DNA from: Adenophora triphylla var. japonica
Taxonomy: Eukaryota > Streptophyta > Magnoliopsida > Asterales > Campanulaceae
Assembly: GCA_022495995.1 (NCBI GenBank)
Contig: JAFEMH010001248.1
Span: 434,001-498,000, forward strand
DNA length: 64,000 nt
Reading direction: 5' to 3'
A program made the position numbers and the translations under genes. Positions 45,837 to 57,971 of the stretch are shown here, piece after piece. How positions within the stretch are numbered: the stretch's first letter is position 1; each line of letters starts with the position of its first letter. The notes under the pieces are model-generated. The model had not been told where the DNA came from. It saw only the letters and a program-made list of their open reading frames with translations, and did no database searches.

Positions 45837-46082
45837 AAAAAAAAAAAGGAACCAATAGATTAAACAAATGATGGAAGAATCCAAGAAAAAGCGAGGGAAA
45901 TTAGTTTGATAATATCTCCCACCGACGGTAATTAATGACAACTCCAAAATGGTGGCGCGGTCCGCGCTTCGAACCATTAATCTTTGAGCACAGACACAAA
46001 CCGTAATAAGGGGGTTAGATCGCATCTAATCGCATGTGACCCCGTTGACCACACACACCTTACTGTGCGCCTGTGCCACACC

Positions 46083-46110
46083 AATATATATACATACATA
46101 TACATTCACT
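46083..46110 (+). promoter_or_regulatory. TATA region of the Ole e 1 family gene
   Basis: CAATATATATACATACATATAC about 85-100 bases before the ATG. A C/T-rich leader (TCCTTCCTTCCTTCCCC) follows. Polyadenylation could use AATAAT at about 47508. Confidence 0.5.
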
Positions 46111-46186
46111 TCTCTATATCAACCCGGCATTATCCTTCCTTCCTTCCTTCCCCACACAAAAACAGCCATTTTGCTTGCTTACAGAA

Positions 46187-47344
46187 ATGGCAAAACTAGT
46201 GATATTGGTTGCGTTCTGTCTCCTCGTCCCGGCTCTTGTTTCGGCGGCTGGTGTGAGCAGCAGCTTCGGTGGATTTGTTGTTCATGGCCGCATCTACTGC
46301 GACACTTGCCGTGCTGGATTTGAAACCAATGTCACCGATTACACTAACATGAAAGGTCTCTCTCTCTCTCTCCTCTCTCATATTTTGCCAACTTGCCTTC
46401 TCTTTGATCAATTATTTTGTAAAATGCATGGAACTTTAGGTATAAGGTTAATTTTTGACAATGTCACATCATGTATGATGTTTCTACTCCCACTATCCGT
46501 CTCGAAATGATCTTTTGTTAACACGAATATATTTTATACAATAATTTTAGTTTTATTTAGTTATTCTAATGAGTTTCTAAAATTTGTTGTTGGTATTATT
46601 TATAGTGGTGTTATTAGTGTAATCGGTGACATTGTTGGTAAGACATATGGGACTTTTCCGTCTCATATTAAATACCGTATTTTTATTTTATTTTTTCCTG
46701 AATGATCAACCTATGACAAAAAATGATAAAAGAAAAAAAAAAAGTTCTCTGCGGAAATTTCTAAAATTTGTTATCAAAAGTATTTTTAAATTTTAATGAA
46801 GCAAAATAATAATGAGGATGATTAAATTCTTGGGTAAACGTTTAATGACTTAAAAAAATTACATGCAATCTTTATTCGGGATAGAGAGAATATAATAATG
46901 TTTAGGTATGACTCAATAAAAATCAATTAGCCCTTTTATTTAGGGTTGATCTAAATGTAGTAATCTTCATGACAAGGTGAGCAAAATAATCAACAAGCAA
47001 AATATATCTGTGTTTTGTGGTCAGGTTCAAAAGTAAAGCTGCAATGCGTACACCCAGAAAACCTAGAAGTTGCATACGAAAACTTCGGATACGCAGATGA
47101 GCAAGGATTCTACACAATAAATGTGAATTATGATCACAAGGAAGAAATATGCGATTGCATATTGATGAGCAGTTCTAACCCAACTTGTGCCGAGCCCTGC
47201 AGCGGACGTGGCCGTTCTCGTGTTATTGTCACTCGTGACAATGGGATGATCACCAACAAGAGGCATGCCAATAACATGGGTTTCCTCATCCTCAATCCTT
47301 ACCCTGGTTGCCCCGAACTTATCAAATCTTACTTTGTTGAATGA
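46187..47344 (+). CDS. Pollen Ole e 1/extensin-like secreted protein, two exons 46187-46355 and 47025-47344
   Basis: ATG 46187 (context AGAAATGGC) begins a signal peptide of about 22 residues (MAKLVILVAFCLLVPALVSA). The mature start GGFVVHGRIYCDTCRAGF is the Ole e 1 signature (V-x-G-x-VYCDTC). Exon 1 ends MK/G with donor AG|GTCTCT at 46355. Exon 2 after GGTCAG at 47024 resumes in phase: SKVKLQCVHPENLEV, GFYTINVNYDHKEEICDC, then PTCAEPCSG and PYPGCPEL. It ends at TGA 47342-47344, giving 162 residues, the usual family length. Family cysteines are present; NVTDY offers one N-glycosylation site. Such proteins are secreted to the apoplast of pollen tubes or other tissues; some are allergens, but this cannot be inferred here. 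No defect seen. The nearest host gene in the window is 41 kb away. Confidence 0.93.
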
Positions 47345-47594
47345 AGTCTTGTTCTTATTTATTTCATCTCTTTTTTTTATTATTATTATTATCATTATTT
47401 GTCACTTTAATTAGTAGCTAGAGAGGAATGAAGATCTTGTTTTATTAGATTGATTGATGCTTTCTCAGCATCTATCTATGCTTAGTTTGTTTTGGCTTCT
47501 TAGTGATGAATAATTTTGATATTAGAAAGTATTGAAATTTCATGTTTTTTTGTTGAATCAATATCAGTTGAATTATTTTATATAGAGTTAAATT

Positions 47595-47815
47595 ACTATT
47601 CCCTTCGTCGAAATAATCTTCCTACTTTAAAGTACTTTGTACAATAATTTAGATTAATTTAATTATTTTAATAAACATTTAAAAATTGTTAATAACAGTA
47701 TTTATAATGGTGTATCAATAATAAGTTTTACGTATTTATTAGAGAACTAAATTAAGTTAAATTTATTTTTCAAAGTACTTTCAAATTAACGATCGAAACA
47801 GAGGAAATATTTGGT
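47595..47815. mobile_element. Degenerate MITE-like sequence 3' of the Ole e 1 gene
   Basis: Starts ATTCCCTTCGTCGAAATAAT and ends, reverse complemented, with AAATATTTCCTCTGTTTCGA: weak inverted ends of the Stowaway kind. The interior matches 2777-2990 in word order. The rest of 47345-48110 is AT-rich without a gene. Confidence 0.45.
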
Positions 47816-48852
47816 AATTTGATCTATTTAGTACTTATTTGCTTCATTATAACAACATCTATATAATTTACTTAATAGTTTTTATTTGTTACAATATAAA
47901 TATTCATACTTTTTCTTTATTGAAATTAATTGAAATTAAAAAATGAACATTTATTTTAATACAAATAGATGTAGTATTAAAATATTCATTCATCAAAGCA
48001 CATACAATCTCACATAAGTACTAGCATGGCTTTTGAGCAAATATATAAATTTTGGTTATACGGTAAGTTTTTATGAGGGTCATATTAAAAAATTTGAGGG
48101 GTTCAATTCTAAATTGACAGACGTACGAGGGAGGAAAACCCAACTTGTTATAAAATATGTGCACGAGTTATCGAATTAGTAGTATTCACTTATTATCAAG
48201 AGTCGAATTCATAGGAATTTGTGTATTCCATAATTTGAATCTCAACAGTTTAAGCAAGAAAATAGAAGACTGGGGATTTTGGTTTTGAATTGACTAATTA
48301 CTAAAATAATTAAAAGAAATTAAACTAGAAAACAAGTAAACAAGAAGAATTCAAATTATGAGAAGGATTCACGGATTGGACTTTCACAATACCTTCACTT
48401 TATGTTAATTTTCATAAATAAATATCACTAGAAAGGCTGCCAATACTTACGGAAATTACTCACGGAAAATTTCCGTCGAAAATACCCACGGAATTCAGAA
48501 ATTTACCCATGGAATTTTTTTTGCTGAAGGCGTCGTGTAATTTTTTTAATTTTAATAAATGTTTACTTACGGAAATTCCGTCCATAAAAATTAAATTTAC
48601 CTACGGAATTTGTTTCGCGGGTAATACTTTCGAGCTGTCTGAATACCAGTTTTAATAAAAGCCATAGGTCGCTCCCTTAGCTATTACAATCTAAATCGTT
48701 TCTCCCTCTCTCTCGTATTCCTCTCTCCCGCCGCCGCTTCTTCTCTCTCTCACGATCTCAGGCGAAACCCTCCCCCCCGGTGACCTCTCTCTTGTGTTGA
48801 ATCTCTGCTCTACTCTACTCATCTACTTCGACCTTGGACTGCGACTTTGAAC

Positions 48853-49261
48853 TATGAGCTCTACAAATCCTCGACTCCTAAGTACGGTATGTTCAATCTT
48901 TCCTTGAATTTTATTCTTAGATCTGTTGGGCATTGGCTTTCTTCAACTCAGTTTGTTGATTCATCATTGGTAGATTAGAAGTATTTAATGTACGGTTCTT
49001 TCTCTTTGCAATTCAGATGATATACATAAATATTTCCAAATCTCTCTCTCTATTTTGACCTAGCTATTGCAGATTTACCAAATCATGAGACATTTTGTTT
49101 TTCCTAATTTTAATGGTTATGCAAAACACTGTATATATCTCCTCTGCTTAAAGTTTTGAAAGTAAGTGTTTATGGTTTAATAAATTCTAGTAATTTCACT
49201 TTCAGGTATTGAAGAATTTTATCGTACTAAAGGAGGTATGAGCAATATCGAAGATTTGCAG
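48853..49261 (+). pseudogene. Captured host exons, unidentified gene (48853-48886 and 49206-49261)
   Basis: After a C/T-rich leader (48700-48790), a coding-like segment reads YELYKSSTPKY with donor G|GTATGT at 48886. The next, after TTTCAG at 49205, continues in phase GIEEFYRTKGGMSNIEDLQ and meets donor GTATAA at 49262. Phase agreement supports real exons. I do not recognise the parent family. It is inside the CACTA element and has no visible continuation. Confidence 0.5.
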
Positions 49262-49683
49262 GTATAACCGGAGGTCCTTTTAAATCAAATGTCATTCTTC
49301 TCATTTAGTTAAGTTTTATTTAACAACCAGTCTGTAACAGGATTTTGTATAAGAATTGTCAATCATGTTGCTCCCAACTTTGGGGAAAGAATACAACAGC
49401 CACTTTGGTGCCTCATTACAAGACCTTACACTTACGGAATTCATCATATTTATATTGGAGTAACGTTTTTCGCTGAAACAAAACCTGATTTGTTAATTTG
49501 TATTGTAAACTTACTCCATGCTTTCATGTCAATTCTCTTGGATGATAGTTGATTTCCAACTGTCTTGTAGCTTGCTGTTAAAATATTTAATCTAGTCTCT
49601 GTTACTCCTTATCGTCATTGTAAACTAAAACTTCCACTAGTGCGTGAATTAATCTGGACTTAATATACCTTTGATGATGCAAG

Positions 49684-49773
49684 AGCTACAACGAGAAGGG
49701 GTGAGTGTAGCACTGAGGTCTCATAATGACATGCTTAAGCCGGAAATAAGTATATATGTGGTGGATACGTTAG
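49684..49773 (+). pseudogene. Captured exon resembling 3-deoxy-manno-octulosonate (KDO) transferase
   Basis: In one frame the segment reads LQREGVSVALRSHNDMLKP followed by EISIYVVDTLG and a donor G|GTTTGT. This matches the part of KdtA/WaaA-type glycosyltransferases just before the ELRxxY...VIGGSF donor-site motif. Plants have such a gene. It transfers KDO; only about 30 residues are here. The assignment comes from remembered motif shape and needs a search. Confidence 0.5.
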
Positions 49774-51092
49774 GTTTGTGTTCTTCAATTTCCATTCTCC
49801 TGCATGGATTCAATTTTACTTCTTGTATTTAGGTTTAAGCTTACCATAACTTGCTAAATAACGACGATTCTAGAATCAGTTAGGCTTTCCAACTTTTTGT
49901 CTTTTGGTTATGTAATTTGAGCCGAGTTCTGGAAAATTGGAGCAATATGCCCATCTAATTCTTCGCATGATGATTTGAATTACATTGATTGTCAATCTTG
50001 GTGTTCTTTCATATGGATTAGTCGTTATTCCTACATACATGCCATTTCTCAGTAATATTCCCTTTGCCATTTTGGGATATTTTGTGCTGACATTAAAATT
50101 GATTTAGTTACATATAGATTTTGGAAACATGATATGTGGCCAATAATATGTTATCTTTCAGATTTTGTTGACCATTCAATTCCAGGATACTTATTGGGCC
50201 TCATCTTGATAGCTATATATTTTCTCTTGTCATTGTAGAAGCAGCCTAGGATTGCATGAGTATTTAGGTCTTACAAAGAACTTCACAAAAACTTATGGCC
50301 ATGTACTAAGTAAACAAGTTAGGCTACAATTGGTTCTTTGTTCTATTAATGTGGCAAGACAAAATTCGACTGCCCAACAGGGATCAGATGGATCCTATCT
50401 TAGAGAAGTTGTTTAGTTTGGATTGGTTCAGTTCAGTTTAGGGAAGAAACACAAGTGATCAGTTCAAAATATAATAACCGATCTTAATATCGGTTGGATG
50501 ACTTGATTGGATAATTATATTTAGTTGTTTGAGTTGATCCAAAATAAGGCAATTGAGACTTTGAAATAAGCAAATGGCAAAACGAAAAAGGAATTTTGAT
50601 GACAATGCATAAATTCACGATGCCAAAGTCATATATTAGAACATTGAGTTCACTTGGAGGTTACTCAATCTTAAAATCCGTTGAGGTCCAACAATGACGA
50701 CCTCTCCAAAAGAAAGATATGATAATATAACAGAATTTGAGATTGTTTACTCAATGAGTGTATTTCACCTCATATCTCATGGATTCCCTTGGGCTCTTTT
50801 GATAGCAGTGTGTATTCATAATTTCTGTTTTCATTCCGTTCATTATTTTCAAAGTAAAAATGTGTATTAGTTGTTAATTACTTCTTTTTGGAGATGGATG
50901 AAAATGCTTTTGTTTTTATTTGTTTTTTGAATTTCATCTTCATCAAAGTTTTTCTTGCTCATTTCTTGAATTACATCTTCAACATGATAATAGAGTTTTC
51001 TTATGTGTGAAAGAACTTTCACTTATGTCATTAAACTACTTAATGTTCTGATTCATTTCTAACAATTGAATTACTCAATCTTCATGATGCAG

Positions 51093-51138
51093 TTTCTTGC
51101 GGAATCGCTGGTGCAGAGCTGGATGTTATTCAATATGG
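51093..51138 (+). pseudogene. Captured short exon, unidentified
   Basis: Between acceptor GATGCAG and donor GG|GTGATT, one frame reads SCGIAGAELDVIQYG. Coding-like composition, family not recognised. Confidence 0.3.
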
Positions 51139-51354
51139 GTGATTTCACTATTATGTGTTAATTTGATGATATGAAACTGAGTCTCAATATAATTGTCTTG
51201 CAGTATCCAACTTCTGATTTTAGAGAATGTAGGGATTGTTTTCTACTAAAACTTAATTGTTTCTTGTCTTTTGTGTTCTCAAGGGGGACCGTTTATCTTG
51301 TTTGGTATTTTCTTTCTTTCTTTCTAAACAGACATTTTTAGGAAAATAATAATA

Positions 51355-51377
51355 AATCTCTCTCTCTTTCTCTCTAT

Positions 51378-51409
<32 letters not shown>

Positions 51410-51445
51410 CACTCTCTCTCACTCTCCCTCTCCCTCTCCCTCTCA
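51355..51445. repeat. CT microsatellite
   Basis: TCTCTC run with CCCTCT interruptions, inside the CACTA element; resembles an intron or leader of a captured gene. Confidence 0.9.
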
Positions 51446-51584
51446 GACTGAAGGGAGGTCAAACTATATTCACAAACATCATATTCTACTTCATTATTAA
51501 TGTAGTAGTTTACAGCAAATACTTTCCCTTTTTAATTGGTCAACCTCTACTTACTTATCCTAGGTACTTGCCTTGAACTCTCAG

Positions 51585-51649
51585 AAAAGTCACTAGAAGG
51601 ATTCCATTTAGTGGTAGAAGCAGGGAATGGAGAGGAAGGATTTTTCGCT
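51585..51649 (+). pseudogene. Captured exon resembling phosphoglucomutase/phosphomannomutase family
   Basis: After CTCTCAG, the frame reads KSLEGFHLVVEAGNGEEGFFA and stops at a perfect donor GCT|GTAAGT. It matches the LxGFxIVVDAGNGAGGFFA segment of plant chloroplast-type PGM/PMM proteins, with D to E and GAG to GEE changes. Only about 21 residues are captured. Family assignment is by motif memory. Confidence 0.55.
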
Positions 51650-53595
51650 GTAAGTTTCGAAGCTTTACTGTTCTACTATTAATTCACTGAACCACACTAC
51701 TCTTTTTTTTTTTTTTTCTTAAATTGCAGAATGCTAAGGTTTGTCTATAATGTATCAAGTAACACAAGTGAACCACACGTTATCAGTTCAAAATATATAA
51801 CCGATCTTAATATTGGTTGGATGACTTGATTGGATTATTGTATTTATTTGTTTGAGTTCATCCAAAATACGGCAATTGAGGCTTTGAAATAAGCAAATGG
51901 CAAAACGAAAAAGGAATTTTGAATACAATGCATAAATTCATGATGCCAACACCCAGAGTCGTAAGAGCGACATCTAAACGTGACTTGTTTTATTTGGTTG
52001 GATTGATAATAACACAGACTCAACTATTAAAAAAAATTGTTTATAATATGATATATTGTTTTGGGATGTATGTAAGAAGTTTTATTTGATTTGTAATATA
52101 TTATATTGTTTTGGGATTGTATGTAGAAGATTTATCTGATTTGTAAGATATTGTTTTGGAATTATTTTAAGTATTTTGTATATTGTTTGGATGGTGGTTT
52201 TTTGAATTCTTAAATATTTTTTTTCAATTCTGATCATTTTACCCACGTAAATTTTCATATGTAACATTTTCATTAAATTAAAGCCCTTACCCACGAAAAT
52301 TTCCGTGGGTAATTTTGACATTACCCACGGATATTTTCGCGGGTAATATTTACATTAAATAATAAAAACTTTACCCACAATATTATTCCGTCGGTAAGGT
52401 CCGGTGACGTTACTGGCCGGCGACCGGGGATATAATTTTCGTGGAAATTTATCCCCATTTTTTGACGGTTATTTTGATTTTTCGACGAAATGTCTGTGGG
52501 TATTACCAACAAAAAGTTTCCCACTGAATTCCCAAGGGCATATTCCGTCGGTAAATTATTGTTACCCACGAAATTGGCAAATTACCCACGAAAAATTTCG
52601 TGGGTAAACAAACATTTCTAGCAGCGTATATCAATCTCATTCTAGGGTTTATTCACAAAAGTTAGATTGGAACGGTTTGGTCGCTGGATTGCAATCATAT
52701 GGTTCTTTTTATATTATTTATTCTATTACGGCTAAATAACATGCGAAGAACAAATTAAGAACTCAAGAATTGTGTGAACCTATATCCATTTAAATTTTAT
52801 TACAGCTTCAATTGGATCTATTCAACAAAGTAATGGTTAATGTATTAATCACCTAAAATTAATGATCCAATTAATACCCAAATAGTTAAATAGTCAAAAT
52901 TATTTTAAAATAAAATTGCAACTCTAAAACCTTGCATTAAGAATACTTTGAAAAACTAGAATAAGATTGAATGAAAAAAATTAAATCATAGCATAGAGAT
53001 CCGGTATTGTTTTACATACAACCCATGAACTAGAGAATTTAGCTAATTATAATCATATTAAGAAAGACAAAGAAATAAAGAACATAAAACCTTGATCTTG
53101 AGTCTTGAATCTTGTTTACAACTTGAAAGGAGTACTAAAACATGTAATAGATTGGTAAAAACATGGCTGGGCTGTTCTATTTATACATATGAAAAGGAGG
53201 GGTCGAAATTAGGAAACTATGGCCAAAACCGACGAGAAAAAAGAAAATTGTTAAACCTGCCTCGGGACACCTTGTGCGACCACCCAAAATGTTCTTGTGC
53301 GGCCTCCCAAAGTCTCAGATGACTTGGGTAGTCACCCTCCTCCTCTGTGTGCGGGCGTCCTCCTTCGTGATTCGCTGACTTGTACCTTTATCGACAAACT
53401 TACGGAGGTCATAACTACTTTATACGAACTACGATTGGAATGTGTCACATATCGTTGAAAAGCTCTCGATGAGTACTCAATGGTAATGAATTCTCAGGGT
53501 CATCTCAACTTTGTCCTTGTGTAATTTCCATTATTTTCTCATTTGCCTCTCCGCTCCCGATTGTACTCATTAAGATAAATATGCGTGACTTTCTC

Positions 53596-56197
53596 TGTCA
53601 CGACCCTAAACATAGGCACATTTTGGTCACACGTGAAGCACGTGGGTTTGGGTATGCATTGCATATCATTATTTGCTTGTTGGCATTTGAAAAGATTATG
53701 TGTTCATTTTGACAATTGTGATGAACTATGTGAATTTAGATGTTATTAACTTGATTGAATCATATAATGTGTGTAGTAAAGTGATAACACTTGAAATTTG
53801 GAATTAAAAGTGTTATGAAAGTGTCAAGGAGCTTGAATGTAACTTTAACTTTGAGGTAGTTGTTTGTTGATTTTCAAATTTGGAGGAGCTTGTGTGAAAC
53901 ATGTTTTATATAAATCTCTTTAAGCTTCTTCAAGAAGACTCATTTGTTTCCTCAGTCTTCTCCTTGGTTCTACGTTCTTGAGAAAGCCTTAAACCCTATT
54001 TAACTTCCAAAAATCCCAGAAATTCATAAGTTTCTTGGTTGTTGATTCCAACTTCAATCTATTGCTAAGGGAGTTGTTTAGAGTAAGAAGAGCCAAGTAT
54101 ATCTTCTTTTTAGTTTGGTGGAATTTAGTAAGTTGTTATGTTTCCCTTCTATAATTGATCATGCCTTGTGTAATGATGTTACTGTGAGTATATGATGTGT
54201 TTTTGATGATTTGTAGCTTGTAAAATGATGAACTATGGGCCGCAAATGAGTAGAGTGAAAGGTGGTTAATTATGGGTTGATAATTGATCCAGAAGGGTTG
54301 GTTTAATTGTAAGGTTGTTGTATATATTTTGTGGGGTATAAAGGGAGTTTATTATGATCTAGAACTTGTGGTTGTACTGTTGTTGAATGATTTGCAGTGG
54401 CTGAGAATAAGACTTGGGTTGTTGTTTGTTGCTGCTGATGTTGCAGCTTCAGTTACAGTTTCTGGGCTTGGGCACGACTCGTGCCTTGAAGCACGAGTCG
54501 TGACCTTGCTTGAGTAAGTCGTGCGACATAAGGTGACTATATGGTCACGAGTCGTAGGAATTGAATCAGTCGTGCCGGGGTTGGGAACGACTCGTACCCA
54601 GCATCACGACTCGTGCCCAGGACAGGTTTCTGGGGCTGACTTTGTAGGCTTGTGGACCTAAGCAAATGAGTATGGAATTAATGCTTCTTTAACTACACTT
54701 CTAGTACAACTTTAGTACTACACATTGGAACTTGAAATGGTCCAAATGGATAATGGGAAGGTCTTTAAATATTGACCTGAAAATGCTTGAAAGGCAATTA
54801 TGAAACATGAGCCAAAGTTAATAAAACTTGGTAAATTATTATGGAACCTTTATGTAAGGTGGTTATTGTTATATTGTGAATACGTAGGGCTACTTATATG
54901 ATATTGTAACCTTACGTGGTGACCTGTATAGGGTTATTGGTTCATTTAGTGCATAAAATGTATAGTGCACTACTTCATTGGTTTGGACAGGAGTGATAAG
55001 ACCCTGTTACTGGATTATATATTGTGTAATGAATATGTAGAGCTTACGTGATATATACTGTGCCCTTATGTGTTTACATATTCATTATTAGTTGTGCACA
55101 TAGTGTGTAAATACGTGTTGCACTGTTTCAATTGTTGAGCATGAGTATTCATACCATGTCATTGGATTGTGTTATTCAATAGTGTTTAAATATATGTGCA
55201 CTATTGTGATTGGTTTAACATGAGTTGCAGTACCATGTTATATGTATGTATTGATGTCCCATGGGGTGGATTTATTTTCAATTATCTGTTATGTGCTTGA
55301 ATATGGTTGTATCAGCTGATTCTCGGGGGTGTAAGGGATACTATCACTTATGAGAAGATATTTCATAAGGTGTTTAGATTTCCTTATACCTATATGTTCC
55401 CCCTTCTGTGGCCACGGCTTGGGGGTGTACCGCTTCTATGGATAGGCATGACCGTTCCTCAGATAGCTGAAATCTTATATGGGTCTCCGATAGAGATCGT
55501 ATAAGACGTGAATATGCACCAGCAGTTCACAAGAGAGGAGTATTACTCCCACCGTTGTACTACAGATGATTCAGATGGAAAAGGTAAAGGGAAAGGTAAC
55601 GGAAAGTGTTTACTGTTTTCCCAATGTGATTATGAGCAACCTGTTTGGTGTTGCATATTTGTTATTGAGCAACCTGGTTATGTGGTGCATATTGTATGGC
55701 ATATTGCTGCATTCATAATAGCTTACTGAGATTTTATCTCACCCCTTCTCCCTTTATTCTTTTTAGATCCCGCTGAGATAGGAAGATCGGACCAGTGAGG
55801 CCGGGGAGGAGTTTGGACATCTTTTGGTTGTCAGGGTATGTGTTGGTCTGGGGAGTTGGGAATATTGTGGTGGTTATTCTTTTGGGAAATTTTTTGTATA
55901 TAAAACTTTCATAACCATGTTTCAGTTGAGTTGTGTTGTAATTCAGTTTGGGATTGGTTTGTTTTATGGTTGGCTTGTGTAAGCCTTTCCAGTTGTATTG
56001 TTTGTAAAAACATGTTGTGTTTGTTAAAGCAGGTTTATATATCACCTCCGTGTAGAGGGATTATTTTGAAATTGTTTTGAAAAAGGGTTGCTTACTTTTC
56101 AAGTTAAAGTAAAGAAAAGTTTTTTTAAAGGATAGAAAATTGGGACCCTCCATCCTGGGACACGGTTTATAGGTTCGAGAGTTGGGAGGCGCCCACA
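53596..56197 (+). repeat. Chromovirus 5' LTR
   Basis: 2602 bp. Cluster of GGCACGACTCGTGCC-like palindromes at about 54468-54620. Frames inside recur in both LTRs and are not genes. Confidence 0.95.
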
Positions 56198-56198
56198 G

Positions 56199-56211
56199 TT
56201 GGTATCAGAGC
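56199..56211 (+). other. Chromovirus primer-binding site
   Basis: TTGGTATCAGAGC, complementary to the 3' end of initiator tRNA-Met, one base after the LTR. Confidence 0.9.
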
Positions 56212-56410
56212 TTTGTCTAGAAGTCAAGGGTAGATGTCTAGTCTAAGGAGGAGTGTGTGATATCTGAAGCCGAGTGTTTAATGCAGGGATTATTGTAATG
56301 GCTGGGACTGGGGATGACCAGTAGAGAGATCAGGGGAACATCGGTGATCAGGGAGCTGGGGGAGACCAGAACGCTGAGATTATGGCTATGTTTCGGGTTT
56401 CCTCCAGAAT

Positions 56411-57967
56411 ATGGCAGCTCAGAGTAGAGCACAGCAGCAAACTGAGGCAAGGCCAACGCAGGGGTTAGAAAAGTTTATCAAGTTATCTCCACCAAGTTTT
56501 AACGGGGATCCAGACCCATTGATAGCTGAGAGATGGTTGGAATCCATGACAAAAATCTTTGTTGCAATGGAGAGTACAGATGAAGAAAAAGTCTGATGTG
56601 CAGTGTTCAAGTTAGAGGGTCCTGCTGAACATTGGTGGCAAATACTTAAGGAAAGCTGGGAGCAGGATCACACGCCCCAAAATTGGGACAACTTCATTGG
56701 GAAATTCAAGGAGCATTTCATTCCCGTGATTACTAAAGACAAGAAGGAGGTAGAGTTCCTGAAGCTTGAGCAGGGGGCATTGTCAGTGGCCCAGTATTCT
56801 GCAAAATTTACAGAGCTAGCAAGGTATTGCACACATGTTGTACCAGATAAAGGTAGGAGAGTATACAGATTTGTTAAGGGACTCATGTTGGAGTTCAGAA
56901 AATAATTGTTGACTCATGATTTTCCTAGCTACCAGGCAGCAGTCAATATGGCCTACAAAATTGAGAATGATATCGAGGAACATAGGGGTAAACCTGAAGG
57001 GAGTGGAAGTAAGACTAAATTTCAAGGCCAGAGTTCAGGTCAGAGCAAGAGTTAGCCTAAATCTTCAACTTCTGGAGTGGCCAAGGGAGGAACATTCACA
57101 GTTTCCACTCGGCCTGTATCTAGCCAATTTGGGACTATTTGCAACTTTTGCAAGAGGATTGGGCATTCTGAAGACAACTGTTGGAGGAAATAGGGTAAAT
57201 GTCTGAACTGTGGAGAGATGGGGCACTTCAAAAAGGATTGTCCTAAATTCAGAAAGGGTCAAGCTGCGGGTGGTAGACAGCAGGGTGACCAGCCCAAAGG
57301 TGGGGTAAAGAGAGATGTTGAGGGGAAACCTAAAGAAAGGGTGCAAGGTAGAGTGTTTGCTTTGGACCGAGGTGAGGTAGACCCCACTGCAGTCACTAGA
57401 GGTATTTTTCCTGTCTCAGGGGTGAGGGCTCGTATTCTTATCGACCCTGGATCGTCTCATTCTTATGTGGCATCTCATTTTGCATTTACATTGCATAAGT
57501 TGCCTAAGTTGTTACCTTATGTGTTAGAGGTTTCTACTCCTGTGGGAGAGCACCTCGAATCCTCTTTGATCTATCATGACTGTGAGGTGATTATATGTGA
57601 GCATGTATTGCCAGTGGATTTGGTAGAGTTACCCATCCAAGATTTTGATGTTATTTTAGGCATGGACTGGTTGAGTTCTTGTCATGCCTTGGTGGATTGT
57701 CGCAGAAAGCGAGTCACCTTTTCTATGCCTGATGTGCCTGTGTTTATATTTGATGTTGATAAGTCTTTATTTGGCATTCATGTTATATCTACAATAAAGG
57801 CTAGAAAGTTGTTATCAAAAGGGTGTGAGGGTTACTTGGCATATGTGTTTGACTCTGGTAAGAAATCTCCTGAGTTATCTTCTGTTCCAGTTGTGAATGA
57901 ATATGTTGATGTCTTCTCAAATGAGTATTCTATGCCTCCTGATAGAGAGGTAGAGTTTTTGTATTGA
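56411..57967 (+). pseudogene. Chromovirus gag and aspartic protease, four in-frame stops
   Basis: One frame from ATG 56411 to 57967 is interrupted only by stops at 56594 (TGA), 56903 (TAA), 57053 (TAG) and 57191 (TAG). The capsid domain shows FIKLSPPSFNGDPDPLIAERW, EHWWQILKE, FKEHFIPVI and EFLKLEQGALSVAQY. Two zinc knuckles follow: CNFCKRIGHSEDNC (about 57141) and CLNCGEMGHFKKDC (about 57200). The protease has ILIDPGSSHSYVAS and VILGMDWL. At 57960-57967 one extra T shifts the frame before the RT. Gag packages RNA; protease would cut the polyprotein. Each stop fits a single C:G to T:A change of an Arg/Gln codon. Confidence 0.92.
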
Positions 57968-57971
57968 TTTA

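Larger units (their letters stand above)
48426..52626. mobile_element. CACTA-type transposon with captured exon-like fragments
   Basis: Left end CACTAGAAAGG and right end (reverse complement) CGCTGCTAGAAATG, flanked by TAT (48423-48425 and 52627-52629), the 3-bp duplication of CACTA elements. Subterminal regions (48440-48630 and 52265-52620) repeat TTACCCACGGAAATTTCCGTGGGTAA-like palindromic words, as expected for transposase-binding repeats. No transposase is present. The 3-kb middle instead resembles spliced host genes: C/T-rich 5' leaders, short exon-like segments, GT..AG borders, and long T-rich introns. Confidence 0.8.

Noticed and set aside
54284..54517. 77-codon frame and its copy at 61481-61714
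   Set aside because: Both in chromovirus LTRs at the same relative place.
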